From contig CAZGIX010000001.1 of assembly GCA_964525785.1 (NCBI GenBank), forward strand, positions 1 to 64,000: a stretch of 64,000 bases of DNA. Direction: 5' to 3'. Shown here in pieces: positions 43,598 through 52,867 of the stretch. The DNA comes from JAQBDA01 sp964525785 (GTDB taxonomy: Bacteria; Chloroflexota; Anaerolineae; Anaerolineales; UBA4823). The notes beneath the pieces are model-generated. The model saw only the letters and a program-made list of their open reading frames with translations. It was not told the origin of the DNA and did no database searches. The first letter of the stretch is position 1; each line of letters starts with the position of its first letter. Position numbers and translations under genes: made by a program.

Positions 43598-44440
43598 TTA
43601 GAAAGGATTGCGGCTGGTGACGATACCTTGCACAAGATAGCGCTGCGCCAGCAAGAAAATAACGATCACCGGCAATAAAGCAACCAATGACATCGGCATC
43701 AAGTAGTGTAGCTGGGTGTAGTATAAGCCATTAAACAATGATAATCCTAGGCTAAGAGTGTACCGGTCGTTGCTGCTCAAGTACAGGAGTGGCCCCAGGA
43801 AATCATTCCAGCTGGCAATAAACGCAAATACAGCCACACCAGCCAGGGCAGGTTTGGCTAACGGTAGTGCGATCCACCAATAGGTTCCAAGCGGATTGCA
43901 TCCATCCAATTCCGCGCTGTCAAAGAGTTCAACCGGGATTGTACGAAAGTATTGCCGGAAGAGGAACACATAGAAAGCATTTGTAAAAAAGGCGGGCAGG
44001 ACCAGCGGAAGATAGGTGTTCACCCAGCCGATACGGCTGAATCCGATGAACATAGGGATCATGGTAACTGTAGCAGGGATCATGATCGTCGCCATTAGCA
44101 AGAAGAATAATATCTGTTTGCCTCTACCGGGAAGAGCTGCAAAGGCATAGCCAACCAGGGATGAGGAGAGTAAGGAGCCTATCATGGTCAGCGAAGTCAC
44201 GATCAAGGAATTCCGGATAAAAACCGGGAAATCCAGAAGCTGCCAGGCATTTTGGAAATTAGCCAACGTGGGTGGATCAGGCAGCCAACGGGGTGGACTC
44301 AAGTAGACCATCTCAGCCGGTTTGAAGGCAATCGAAGCCATCCAAACGATCGGCAGCGCAAATGGGATGGCTGCCATAATCAGGACCAGGTAGTACAAAC
44401 CTGATTTACCGGCTTGGATTATCGGAAAATCGGTTCTCAT
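43598..44440 (-). CDS. sugar ABC transporter permease (MalG-like)
   Basis: 280 residues with six transmembrane helices and the EAA loop E-L-F-D-S-A-E-L-D-G (ELFDSAELDGCNPLGTYWWIALPLAKPA) that contacts the ATPase. An N-terminal helix (LVLIMAAIPFALPIVWMASIAF) is typical of the MalG branch. ATG 44440 overlaps the MalF-like stop by 4 nt, fixing the start; a longer frame to 44866 is antisense-like noise over malF. It works with the neighbouring MalF-like permease and binding protein. Confidence 0.93.
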   Translation of the reverse strand: MRTDFPIIQAGKSGLYYLVLIMAAIPFALPIVWMASIAFKPAEMVYLSPPRWLPDPPTLANFQNAWQLLDFPVFIRNSLIVTSLTMIGSLLSSSLVGYAFAALPGRGKQILFFLLMATIMIPATVTMIPMFIGFSRIGWVNTYLPLVLPAFFTNAFYVFLFRQYFRTIPVELFDSAELDGCNPLGTYWWIALPLAKPALAGVAVFAFIASWNDFLGPLLYLSSNDRYTLSLGLSLFNGLYYTQLHYLMPMSLVALLPVIVIFLLAQRYLVQGIVTSRNPF

Positions 44441-45324
44441 GCCTCGGATCCCACGTAAAATACCCAACGTTTCGCAAAACGGAACTGGAGCAGGGTGAGC
44501 CCCAGAATCACCATAAACAAAATAAATGCCAGGGCAGCGGCATACCCCATGCGTCCCCAGGCGAACGCATTCAGGTAGATATACAGCGGTAATGTTAGCG
44601 TGGCGTAGTTTGGGCCTCCCCGGGTGATGATATAGGTGGGGGTGAAGATCTGGAAAGCGCCGATAATGTTGACTACAAGCAGATAAAAGGTTACCGGTGT
44701 AACCATGGGCCAGGTGACATGCCTGAAGAGAGCTGCTGCGCCGGCGCCATCCAACGCTGCCGATTCGACCAATTCTGCTGGTACAGCCTGAAGGGCTGCC
44801 AGGTACAGCAGCATATTCGTCCCGATGCTCCACAGCCCAGTCAAAATTAAAGCCGGCATTGCCCAATGCTCATCCTGGAACCACGCAGGTCCATGGATGC
44901 CTAATTGAGCCAGAACGGAGTTAACCATACCGTATTGCGGATTGAACATCCAGGCCCAAAGCAGCGCAGTTGCCACCCCGGATATCACAGCTGGTAAGAA
45001 GTACACTGTACGGAAAAACGATATCCCAGGACGCGGCCGGTTGACCAAAAGTGCCAACCCCAATCCGATAACAATCCCAGGGGGGACGGTTCCCAGCGTG
45101 TAATAGGCGGTATTAAGCAGGGATCGCCGGAAGAGATGGTCCTGTAGCAGCTCCTGGTAATGTGTCAAACCGACGAATTGTGGCAGCTGCGGCAAATGCC
45201 ATTCTGTAAATGAAAGCCCCAAAGCTGTTACTACCGGCCCTATCTGGAAAAGCAGCAGCCCGACCAGCCAGGGTGAAATGAGCAGGTAGAACCAGCGTTC
45301 GCGCCTTTTTCCCAATTGACCCAT
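44437..45324 (-). CDS. sugar ABC transporter permease (MalF-like)
   Basis: 295 residues with six membrane helices, beginning with RRERWFYLLISPWLVGLLLFQIGPVV. The EAA loop is ELVESAALDGAGAAALFRHVTWP. ATG 45324 has GTGGAG 6 nt upstream and is preferred over GTG 45336. It sits between the binding protein (26 nt) and the MalG-like gene (overlap). No ABC ATPase of the MsmX/MalK type is in the operon, so a shared ATPase from elsewhere is probably used. Confidence 0.93.
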   Translation of the reverse strand: MGQLGKRRERWFYLLISPWLVGLLLFQIGPVVTALGLSFTEWHLPQLPQFVGLTHYQELLQDHLFRRSLLNTAYYTLGTVPPGIVIGLGLALLVNRPRPGISFFRTVYFLPAVISGVATALLWAWMFNPQYGMVNSVLAQLGIHGPAWFQDEHWAMPALILTGLWSIGTNMLLYLAALQAVPAELVESAALDGAGAAALFRHVTWPMVTPVTFYLLVVNIIGAFQIFTPTYIITRGGPNYATLTLPLYIYLNAFAWGRMGYAAALAFILFMVILGLTLLQFRFAKRWVFYVGSEA

Positions 45325-45350
45325 AGGCAGCTCCACAGTGCCAGAATGTC

Positions 45351-46685
45351 CTATGGCTGGCGATCGCGCGCCAGGATCTCATTGGTAGCGCTTTCGATCT
45401 GCTCCAATGCAACCACTACATCCAATTCGCCTTTCATCGATTTAATAAAGTTATCGCTGGTCTTGCCATACACTTCAAAAGCGCTGCTGGTGTATGGTTT
45501 GAAGATCTCACCGTATTCCATAGCATCCAGGATCGCCTGCTGATTTGCAGGTGGGTTCTCTGGATTGAGCACTGATTCTGCAGCGGAGCGCCGTGCGGGA
45601 ACGCTGTGTCCGGGTTTGCCCCATGTTTCTTCCAGAAAATCAGGTTCGAGCAGGGCCTGCATCAGAGTCCAGGCTTCTTCTGGATGCTCGCTGGTAGCTG
45701 CGATCAGATAGCCGTTCGTACTGAGAGGTGTATAGCGTTTGCCGTCTACACCGGTCAATGGCTGGACAATATCATAGTCAATACTGCTGGCTTCGTTCAG
45801 CTGTGCCACGGCGAAGAATCCGTTGAAACCCATCGCAGCCTTTCCAGCAATGAAGGGATCACCGGGGATGCCAGTCTGCGATCCTCCATACGGATCGTAT
45901 AGGGCAGCATGATCTTTGCTAACGAGATCAGCCCACCATTGGACGGCTCGGATCGTCTCAGGAGCGGTGAATTTCATTGTTGTACAATCTTCCGTCTCGC
46001 AAAACTCGCCGCCCAGCGCTCGCACCAGGTGTCGCTGCCAGAAGAATGTCAGCCCGCCATTCCATCCCCACTGCTGGATTGTGCTGGGATCGAAGCCCGC
46101 CTCCAGTGGGGTCCTACCCTGACTATCCAGGGTCAGGCGGATGGCTGCCTGGCGCATATCCTCATATGTCCACTCATCGGTTGGATACTCAATGCCGGCT
46201 GCATCGAACATTGCTTTGTTATAGAAGACTACATCCGGTGCAGCTGTATCCGGCAGCCCCCAGATCTTTCCTTGCGTGCGAAACTGTTCTAGCGGACCGG
46301 GGTAGAAATCCTCAAGATCGAGCTGGCTGGCTGTTATACGCGGGGTCAGGTCCTGGAAAGCATTCTGGCGAATCCACTGCTGAACGAGTAAACCCTGCAC
46401 ACGCAAGACATCCGGCAAATTCTGCGCAGCTAGCTGGCTGTTTATCTTCTCCAGTACTCCGGATTGCGGAGTGGTTTCCAGTTCGATCACCCACTCAGGG
46501 TGAGCTTGATCGAGAGACACTATTGCTGCCTGGTAACTCTCCAGCTCTTGGGGCGTCAACGCTACTCCAAGCCGTAGAGTGACAGGCTCGACCGCGTTTT
46601 GCATACCTCTTCCTGCGCAGCCGGAGGTAATTGCCAACACCATAGTCATGATTACCAGGCACCAATGTCTGGGTGTTCGTTTCAT
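45351..46685 (-). CDS. extracellular sugar-binding lipoprotein (family 1 solute-binding protein)
   Basis: 444 residues. Lipoprotein signal with lipobox I-T-S-G-C23. The mature protein has the two-lobe family 1 fold signs: WGLPDTAAPDVVFYNKAMFDAAGIEYPTDEWTYEDMRQAA, AAMGFNGFFAVAQ, and NGYLIAATSEHPEEAWTLMQALL. It delivers an oligosaccharide to the two permeases encoded directly downstream. GGAAGG is close before the ATG. The gene is 39 nt after a GT2 gene, suggesting one transcript for glycan synthesis and sugar uptake. Confidence 0.93.
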   Translation of the reverse strand: MKRTPRHWCLVIMTMVLAITSGCAGRGMQNAVEPVTLRLGVALTPQELESYQAAIVSLDQAHPEWVIELETTPQSGVLEKINSQLAAQNLPDVLRVQGLLVQQWIRQNAFQDLTPRITASQLDLEDFYPGPLEQFRTQGKIWGLPDTAAPDVVFYNKAMFDAAGIEYPTDEWTYEDMRQAAIRLTLDSQGRTPLEAGFDPSTIQQWGWNGGLTFFWQRHLVRALGGEFCETEDCTTMKFTAPETIRAVQWWADLVSKDHAALYDPYGGSQTGIPGDPFIAGKAAMGFNGFFAVAQLNEASSIDYDIVQPLTGVDGKRYTPLSTNGYLIAATSEHPEEAWTLMQALLEPDFLEETWGKPGHSVPARRSAAESVLNPENPPANQQAILDAMEYGEIFKPYTSSAFEVYGKTSDNFIKSMKGELDVVVALEQIESATNEILARDRQP

Positions 46686-46724
46686 TTTCCTTCCAGTCTA
46701 CAACGCCAAAAAGACTTTCTTGGG

Positions 46725-48224
46725 TTATTGTTGAATTATCGATCGCTTACCTTCCTGGATATGACGCTGCACAGCGATGGATTGGTAAATGGATAATCCG
46801 GAGATAAACAACAGCCCTAGTGTGAATAAAGCCGCATAGATCCCAATTGCCCAATTCCCCAGAGCTATTGCCAATCCCACTGTCCCGGCATTGACCACAG
46901 CAAAGGCCAACTCGAAGTATGAGATGGGGTCGAGCTGGATTTGGTAGCGACTGTTTGTCCAGTCCTGGCACTTATAAAGGATTCCAAACTTCGGCGTGCG
47001 TTCAAAAGTGCCCGGCTGGTTGAGAAGGATCTGAACTGCCGCACGAACAGTGTTCAGCATCATACCAGCACCGAATGCAGAAATCAATACACAAATTGGC
47101 AGTTTTTTCCACCAATATTCTCCTAGCTGCTTTTGCGCGAGGATAAAGAAGAGGGTAGGTGCAAAGGCGGTAGCGTTAAAAATAAAGGCGATCCCAAAGA
47201 GCGAAATCAGGTTAGCGTAATCCCGGCTGAGAACCAGCACCAGAGGGTATAAGATCGCCAGTGCAAAGAGCAGCAGGTGCACGCCGTAGCCTGTCAGATG
47301 CAGGGTGGCTTCCAGCTTACCTCCGAGAGAAATCGGCGCCTTCCATACAAGTGGCAAAAATTTGACCGCGCATTCCAGGCTGCCGCGTGCCCAACGATGC
47401 TGCTGTCTCCGGTATGCGCTGATGCTCACGGGCAGCTCAGCAGGCACTCGGACCTCGCGCAGATACTCTGCTCGCCAACCGCGCAGGAAAGCCCGGTAAG
47501 AAAGGTCTAAATCTTCGGTTAATGTGTCTGCCCTCCAGCCGCCTGAATCTTCGAGAGCACTCCGGCGCCAGACACCGGCAGTGCCATTGAAGTTGAACCA
47601 GTATCCGCCCTGGCTGCGTGCAAATTGCTCGACCATAAAATGGGCATCTACTGCCAGGGATTGCATCCACGTCAGCAGCGAGTAGTCCTGATTGGTGTGT
47701 CCCCAACGCGCCTGGACAAAGCCTACCCGCGAGTCGCTGAAGTGAGGCAGTGTGCGTTTTAGGAAATCTGCTACGGGAATGAAGTCTGCATCGAATATCG
47801 CCAGGAATTCCCCACTAGCTGTCTCTAAGCCATGGGCTAATGCACCAGCTTTATAGCCCTGCCGGTTTAGGCGTTTAATAAGGTGGATGTTGGTGCCTGA
47901 TTGGCGCAGCCGCTCAACTGCCGCGGCACTAATTTCTTGCGTCCCATCTGTCGAATCATCCAGTACCTGGATCTCAAGTCGATCAGCGGGGTAATTGAGG
48001 TGAGCTGATGCTTCGATCAGCCGCTCGGCAACGTACATTTCGTTATAAATTGGCAGCTGAACGGTCACACGTGGAAAATGATCGAGTGATTGCACCGGTA
48101 ATGTGCGCTTACCATTTTTCCAGGCGAGGTAGGTCAGGTAGAAGAAGTTGATCCCGTACAGGAACAGCAAACCAACCACTACCAGATATAGGATGGCTAC
48201 GGGGATCAGGAGTATATCATCCAT
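46725..48224 (-). CDS. cellulose-synthase-like family 2 glycosyltransferase
   Basis: 499 residues. An N-terminal helix is followed by a cytosolic GT2 domain (VTVQLPIYNEMYVAERLIEA, LDDSTDGT, IFDADF, TEDLDLSYRA, QQHRWARG, i.e. D,D,D,QxxRW) and four or five C-terminal transmembrane helices. It resembles glucomannan/CslA-type processive synthases. ATG 48224 lies 8 nt inside the end of the O-antigen-ligase-like gene, indicating coupling. It likely polymerises a cell-surface hexose polymer from a nucleotide sugar. Confidence 0.9.
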   Translation of the reverse strand: MDDILLIPVAILYLVVVGLLFLYGINFFYLTYLAWKNGKRTLPVQSLDHFPRVTVQLPIYNEMYVAERLIEASAHLNYPADRLEIQVLDDSTDGTQEISAAAVERLRQSGTNIHLIKRLNRQGYKAGALAHGLETASGEFLAIFDADFIPVADFLKRTLPHFSDSRVGFVQARWGHTNQDYSLLTWMQSLAVDAHFMVEQFARSQGGYWFNFNGTAGVWRRSALEDSGGWRADTLTEDLDLSYRAFLRGWRAEYLREVRVPAELPVSISAYRRQQHRWARGSLECAVKFLPLVWKAPISLGGKLEATLHLTGYGVHLLLFALAILYPLVLVLSRDYANLISLFGIAFIFNATAFAPTLFFILAQKQLGEYWWKKLPICVLISAFGAGMMLNTVRAAVQILLNQPGTFERTPKFGILYKCQDWTNSRYQIQLDPISYFELAFAVVNAGTVGLAIALGNWAIGIYAALFTLGLLFISGLSIYQSIAVQRHIQEGKRSIIQQ

Positions 48225-49695
48225 CCTGATTTCCACCACTAAATCGCAGGTAAGCCGCGGACCACAATCCCCATACCAGCCATTGCCACAAACGCCCAGG
48301 CACTAATAACCACGTGTAATAATCGAAGAGACCGACCAATGCGATTGCCAGCAGTAAGGCAGAAGTCATTACCAGATCAGAAGACAACTTCCGCCGGTCT
48401 TTTTGAAGCCACAGGATAGCCAGTGCTAACCAGGGAGTAGCCGCTGCAGCAGCATAGCTCAGTGCGCCGAAGATCCCCGTATCGACAGCAGCTGCCAATA
48501 AAGCGAAATGCGCCGGTTGATAATCGATTGGGAAATCAGGGTATTCCTTGCGCAGCGCTTGTGGATAAGCGCCAATCCCTACACCTGTGAGGGCGTGTTC
48601 CGCGAAGATGGTGTTAGCGCTTGAATTCAACAGTCGCCGTTCGTTGATCGCCCTGAACTCGTTGCCAACCGTATCGAACGAGTTTTGCAGATTCAGCCGT
48701 ACGCCCAGATACGGGGAATAGGACAGGACAAGCGGGGTAATCGCAACCAGACCGGCGGCTGCCAGGCCAACCAGCTTCCAGGCATAGGCAAATTGCCTGG
48801 ATTGCAGCCATATCACCAACAGAAACGCAGTTGCAGCCGTCGCAGCTACCCAGGCAGAACGGGAAAAAGTAACTAGAAGCCCTGCACATCCCAGGCTAAA
48901 TACACCCACGATCACCGGCTGGGATAATCGGGCGCGGGTGTCATTCTGCCTGCTGTTATTCGTTACGTACCAGGCACAGACCAGTACCAACCCAAATGCC
49001 AGGCAGCCTCCCAGGATGTTCGGATGATCCGATAGCCCATAGGCGCGCAGGGAGCGAATCCCTTCAGCCCATACGATGCTCACTCCCTTCCATCCAGGAT
49101 CGAGCGCCAGTTCATCTAATCCAGTGAGACCGAGGGAGGCCTGTTTGATTACCTGTGCTATACCGATGGTCGCCTGGATAAAGATTTGAATCCCAGCTGG
49201 TATGATGATCCACCTGAAATCTTTTATCTCCTGGATTACGTAAAGATATAAACCGAACAATAACGACAGCCGGATCGTATGGTAGAGCGAGAGCTGTGGG
49301 TCGACTGAGAAGAAAATGCCAATCCCGCTGAATAAAACCAGTCCTACAAGCGGGATGGTTAGGAATAATGGCCCGGGATGGAAACGGCGAGGCTCCAATG
49401 CCCATCCCACCAACCACAAGATCATAGTGAATATTAAGGTAATGTCACTGGCGAAAAGCAGGAAATCGGTGTAATCTTTATAGATAGGGGGTACCGGTCG
49501 CTCTACCAGTACAAACCGATAGCGGAATGGAATTAGAATGATGGTAGCAGCCAACGTCAGCCGTGCTAAACCTCGTGCTAAGTTCGATACGACGACACGT
49601 TGACTCAGGCGCGATTCCATTTCTGTAAGCATGGTGATCAATTCTGCCTTGCTCAATTGGCTATAATCGGATGCTGTAGATCTTGGAATATTCAC
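48217..49695 (-). CDS. O-antigen ligase/polymerase-like membrane protein (Wzy_C family)
   Basis: 492 residues with about twelve transmembrane helices and a large external loop carrying GLSDHPNILGG and EHALTGVGIGAYPQAL, motifs common to O-antigen ligase and polymerase proteins. A 30-residue helical cytosolic N terminus precedes helix 1. GTG 49695 with AAAGGA 8 nt upstream. It probably joins or polymerises surface glycan units made by nearby glycosyltransferases. It is divergent from the GT4 pair with 64 nt between starts. Confidence 0.87.
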   Translation of the reverse strand: MNIPRSTASDYSQLSKAELITMLTEMESRLSQRVVVSNLARGLARLTLAATIILIPFRYRFVLVERPVPPIYKDYTDFLLFASDITLIFTMILWLVGWALEPRRFHPGPLFLTIPLVGLVLFSGIGIFFSVDPQLSLYHTIRLSLLFGLYLYVIQEIKDFRWIIIPAGIQIFIQATIGIAQVIKQASLGLTGLDELALDPGWKGVSIVWAEGIRSLRAYGLSDHPNILGGCLAFGLVLVCAWYVTNNSRQNDTRARLSQPVIVGVFSLGCAGLLVTFSRSAWVAATAATAFLLVIWLQSRQFAYAWKLVGLAAAGLVAITPLVLSYSPYLGVRLNLQNSFDTVGNEFRAINERRLLNSSANTIFAEHALTGVGIGAYPQALRKEYPDFPIDYQPAHFALLAAAVDTGIFGALSYAAAAATPWLALAILWLQKDRRKLSSDLVMTSALLLAIALVGLFDYYTWLLVPGRLWQWLVWGLWSAAYLRFSGGNQDG

Positions 49696-49759
49696 ATATT
49701 TTATCCTTTATATCCGTTTAATGCGTTTAGATTACTGGTCGATCTTACCTGGGAAGCTA

Positions 49760-50818
49760 ATGTGTGCGCAGATTGTTGTGAATGGACGGTTTTTAAGTCG
49801 CCGGATGACCGGGGTGGAACGCTATGCCGTGGAGATCACCCGTCGCTTCGGAACGGATATTCGTATTTGCCAGCCGAAGTGGGGGGGTATTGGGGCTATA
49901 GGGCACGCCTGGGAGCAGATCAGCCTGCCGATGCAATTGGGTCGCTATGATCTCCTCTGGTCACCTGCCAATGTAGGACCACTGCTTGTTAAGCGACAGG
50001 TGCTGACCCTGCACGATATGTCCTGGCTGGAACACCCAGAATGGTTTCGTTCATCCTTATCGTTCGGATATCGCAAGCTTCTTCCTCTTCTGGCCCGGCA
50101 GGTTGTGGGCATCATAACGGATTCAAACTACACTAAGATACGTATTATTGACCAGTTGCAGATTTCAGAGAAACAGCTGTATGTTATACCTTGTGGTGTA
50201 GATTCTGAAGATTTCTATCCGGTTGATATCAGCCAGATGAAGCAAATTTGCCTCAAATATGGGATAGAGGGTGAATACATACTCTTTGTGGGTTCGTTAT
50301 CTCCGCACAAGAATCTCACCGGTTTGATAGAAGCATGGACACAGATCATCTCGCAGGCACCTGATCTATGGCTGGTCGTTGTGGGTGCATCCAACAGAAC
50401 ATTTGCTAATCATCGCCAATCTGTTGATCAAATAATACTCAATAGACGCCATGTGCTTGCTTTAGGATATGTCCCAGATAACGATTTGAGAGCACTATAT
50501 AGTGGTGCTCTAGCCTATGTCCAACCTTCCCGCAGTGAGGGATTTGGCTTGACCGTACTGGAAGCGATGGCCTGTGGAGCACCGGTGCTATCTTCACGCG
50601 CTGGCGCGCTCCCGGAAGTCGCTGGAGAGGCTGCTCTCTATTTTGATCCAGATTCGCTCGAGGATTTCGTCGGTCAACTAAAGCACTTGATCGGCGACGC
50701 CGACCTGCGCGATAGCCTGCGTCAGGCGGGATTAGCGCGTGCCGCGAACTATTCGTGGGAGCTGACCGCTTCTGAAGTCCAGAAAATCCTCCAAGATCGG
50801 TTTCTGGATAATCGATGA
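49760..50818 (+). CDS. GT4 glycosyltransferase
   Basis: 352 residues, GT-B fold. The N-terminal acceptor domain includes NGRFLSRRMTGVERYAVEI; the C-terminal donor domain includes LFVGSLSPHKNLTGLIEAW and the E-x7-E motif S-E-G-F-G-L-T-V-L-E-A-M-A. ATG 49760 has GGGAAG just upstream, while the in-frame ATG at 49721 has none. Its stop overlaps the next glycosyltransferase gene (ATGA). The likely donor is GDP- or UDP-sugar, for surface glycan assembly. Confidence 0.92.
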   Translation: MCAQIVVNGRFLSRRMTGVERYAVEITRRFGTDIRICQPKWGGIGAIGHAWEQISLPMQLGRYDLLWSPANVGPLLVKRQVLTLHDMSWLEHPEWFRSSLSFGYRKLLPLLARQVVGIITDSNYTKIRIIDQLQISEKQLYVIPCGVDSEDFYPVDISQMKQICLKYGIEGEYILFVGSLSPHKNLTGLIEAWTQIISQAPDLWLVVVGASNRTFANHRQSVDQIILNRRHVLALGYVPDNDLRALYSGALAYVQPSRSEGFGLTVLEAMACGAPVLSSRAGALPEVAGEAALYFDPDSLEDFVGQLKHLIGDADLRDSLRQAGLARAANYSWELTASEVQKILQDRFLDNR

Positions 50819-52002
50819 GTTCTGATCCACGGGTTGCTTTTGTGCACGATGCCTTGCTGTTCCAGGGTGGAGCAGAAAAAGTCTTGATGGCTGCTCTGGA
50901 GCTGTATCCCGATGCTCCAGTCTACACGCTTGTGTATTCTCCTGACCCATTCGAAGGTACAATCATTCATAGACATAAAATGCGTACCTCATTTATTCAA
51001 AGATTACCTTTTGCTCTCAGCCAGCATCGCAGCTACCTGCCCCTCTATCCGTTGGCTGTCGAACGGTTTGATCTGTCGGATTATGACCTGATCTTGAGCT
51101 TCAGCTACGCAGCCGCTCACGGGGTGCGCACCCGTCCAGACCAGCTGCACATATCCTATACCTTTACCCCGCTGCGCCAGGCCTGGCAGGGAAATTCTGA
51201 CTACCTCAGGTTCAAGGGATTTCTTAGAGCACCCTTCTCTTGGGCAGCACGTATGCTGCTGCATTATTACCGCATGTGGGATGCAGGTGCAGCTCAGCGA
51301 GCCGACCGGCTGATCGCGTGCTCTGATTGGATTGCGCAGTGTGTCTGGAATGCCTACGAGCGCCAATCGAAAGTGATCCACCCGCCGGTGGATGTGGATG
51401 CGATCCTACCACTGCACCCGCGCCAGGATTACTACCTGGCTGTATCTCGTTTGGAGCCGCACAAGCGCCTGGATATTATCATCGATGCATTCTCAAGGTT
51501 GGGCTATCCCCTGCTGATCGTGGGAAGCGGCAGTATGTACCGTCAGCTGAAACGGCGGGGCTCAGCTAACATATGCCTGCTCAACCGGGTGTCAGATGCG
51601 GAGCTGCGCCAGTATTATGGCCACGCCAAAGCCCTCGTCCACGCGGCGGTCGACGACTTTGGAATTGCACCAGTCGAAGCCCAGGCGGCTGGCTGTCCGG
51701 TTATTGCCTATGCGCGTGGTGGCGTTTTAGAGACCGTCATCCCTAACCGGACGGGTATTCTATACTCCGAGCAAAATGCGGATGCTTTGATCGATGCAGT
51801 TGGCCGGTTTGAGCAATCCAGGTCAGAAAATGGTAATTCTCACCTTCAGGCGGAAACCATTCGCCAGAACGCTCTGCGTTTCAGCAAAGAGTGTTTTCTC
51901 CAGGAACTGTCTTCGTTCATTCAAGCTGAGTGGTCAGCCCGGCAGGGTCGTGATCAAGGTAAGACCTCACCAGGTGGCGTCGCGAGAAATGCCCCAGGGT
52001 GA
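50815..52002 (+). CDS. GT4 glycosyltransferase (WbaZ-like), overlapping a gene on the opposite strand
   Basis: 395 residues. The start FVHDALLFQGGAEKVLMA and YTFTPLRQAWQ resemble mannosyltransferases of the WbaZ type. The donor domain has AVSRLEPHKRLDIII, HAAVDDFGIAPVEAQAAGCPVIAYARGG. It is translationally coupled to the previous gene. The last ~28 residues (from about AEWSARQGRDQ, rich in R, G, S) are coded by DNA that is also the 3' end of the convergent MBL-hydrolase gene, an 86-nt tail-to-tail overlap; this tail may be a recent read-through extension. Confidence 0.9.
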   Translation: MSSDPRVAFVHDALLFQGGAEKVLMAALELYPDAPVYTLVYSPDPFEGTIIHRHKMRTSFIQRLPFALSQHRSYLPLYPLAVERFDLSDYDLILSFSYAAAHGVRTRPDQLHISYTFTPLRQAWQGNSDYLRFKGFLRAPFSWAARMLLHYYRMWDAGAAQRADRLIACSDWIAQCVWNAYERQSKVIHPPVDVDAILPLHPRQDYYLAVSRLEPHKRLDIIIDAFSRLGYPLLIVGSGSMYRQLKRRGSANICLLNRVSDAELRQYYGHAKALVHAAVDDFGIAPVEAQAAGCPVIAYARGGVLETVIPNRTGILYSEQNADALIDAVGRFEQSRSENGNSHLQAETIRQNALRFSKECFLQELSSFIQAEWSARQGRDQGKTSPGGVARNAPG

Positions 52003-52780
52003 TCCATTCCACAGTCATCGTACCTCCGCACACACGGGCGATGACGTCTCGATCGCTCCAGCCTTTGTTATGCAAATCCAGCACCTGTCCACCAATCTCC
52101 AACAGATAGTCGATTTTGTCTCGAATCTCCTGGATCGGATTCTTCCGCACGCGTGCACTCCCTGGGAACAGCCAGGTGATCTGCAATCCCGAAATACGCT
52201 TCAGCGATTCGATAATCTGCCAGATATCGCACCCAGCGCGCAAGGCTCGATCCTTCCCGCCGACAAATAGATCACCACTGAACAACCAGCCCCTTTCGGC
52301 CTCAAATATGCACAGATGGTCTTCACTGTGTCCGGGGGTATATATGACTTTAAATTCGTATTTACTGCTCCAGGTGTTTCCGCTCGCCTCCGATAGGGAT
52401 GCGCCATCTAGCAATGAACTCCCTATCGATGGTTCGGGCCAGCCCCAGAAGAGCCGCCTGTAGGGATGAAGCGGCTGGCAGCGGCGCGGGTCCGCCAAAA
52501 CGGGCAGTGCCAATGGATGGGCGAAAATGTTCACGCCACCATTGCGATGCTGCAGCAATCCATTGGCGCCGATATGATCTTCGTGACTGTGGGTGTTGGC
52601 GATGGCCCACAAGGATTTCGAAGCCAACGTGTGTGCTAATTCAAGGCTGCTGTGAGCGCAGCCGCTGTCGACCAATAGCCCATCTACCAGGTAAGCCGTT
52701 GTCCAGTACGCCCTGCCGGTGGGCAGAGCTCTCGCCAGGTCGAAACGTGTGATTGCGCCGTACTCGCTGATCCGGATCAT
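51917..52780 (-). CDS. metallo-beta-lactamase-fold hydrolase
   Basis: 287 residues. The metal motif H64-S-H66-E-D68-H69 follows VDSGCAHSS and AIANTHSHEDHIGANG; later motifs are TPGHSEDHLCIFEAERGWLFSGDLF and a histidine-poor C-terminal helical region. Such enzymes hydrolyse thioesters, lactones or phosphodiesters. The start is uncertain: ATG 52780 is used, though an in-frame GTG at 52798 is also possible; neither has a clear ribosome site. The 3' end overlaps the GT4 gene on the other strand by 86 nt. Confidence 0.87.
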   Translation of the reverse strand: MIRISEYGAITRFDLARALPTGRAYWTTAYLVDGLLVDSGCAHSSLELAHTLASKSLWAIANTHSHEDHIGANGLLQHRNGGVNIFAHPLALPVLADPRRCQPLHPYRRLFWGWPEPSIGSSLLDGASLSEASGNTWSSKYEFKVIYTPGHSEDHLCIFEAERGWLFSGDLFVGGKDRALRAGCDIWQIIESLKRISGLQITWLFPGSARVRKNPIQEIRDKIDYLLEIGGQVLDLHNKGWSDRDVIARVCGGTMTVEWITLGHFSRRHLVRSYLDHDPAGLTTQLE

Positions 52781-52867
52781 TTCGTGTAACTGCAGCACTG
52801 TGCTGTTGGAAGATTAATCGATCCCCAGCATCGACGTCAAGCCACTAAGTGCATCAAATGCAGTAGA

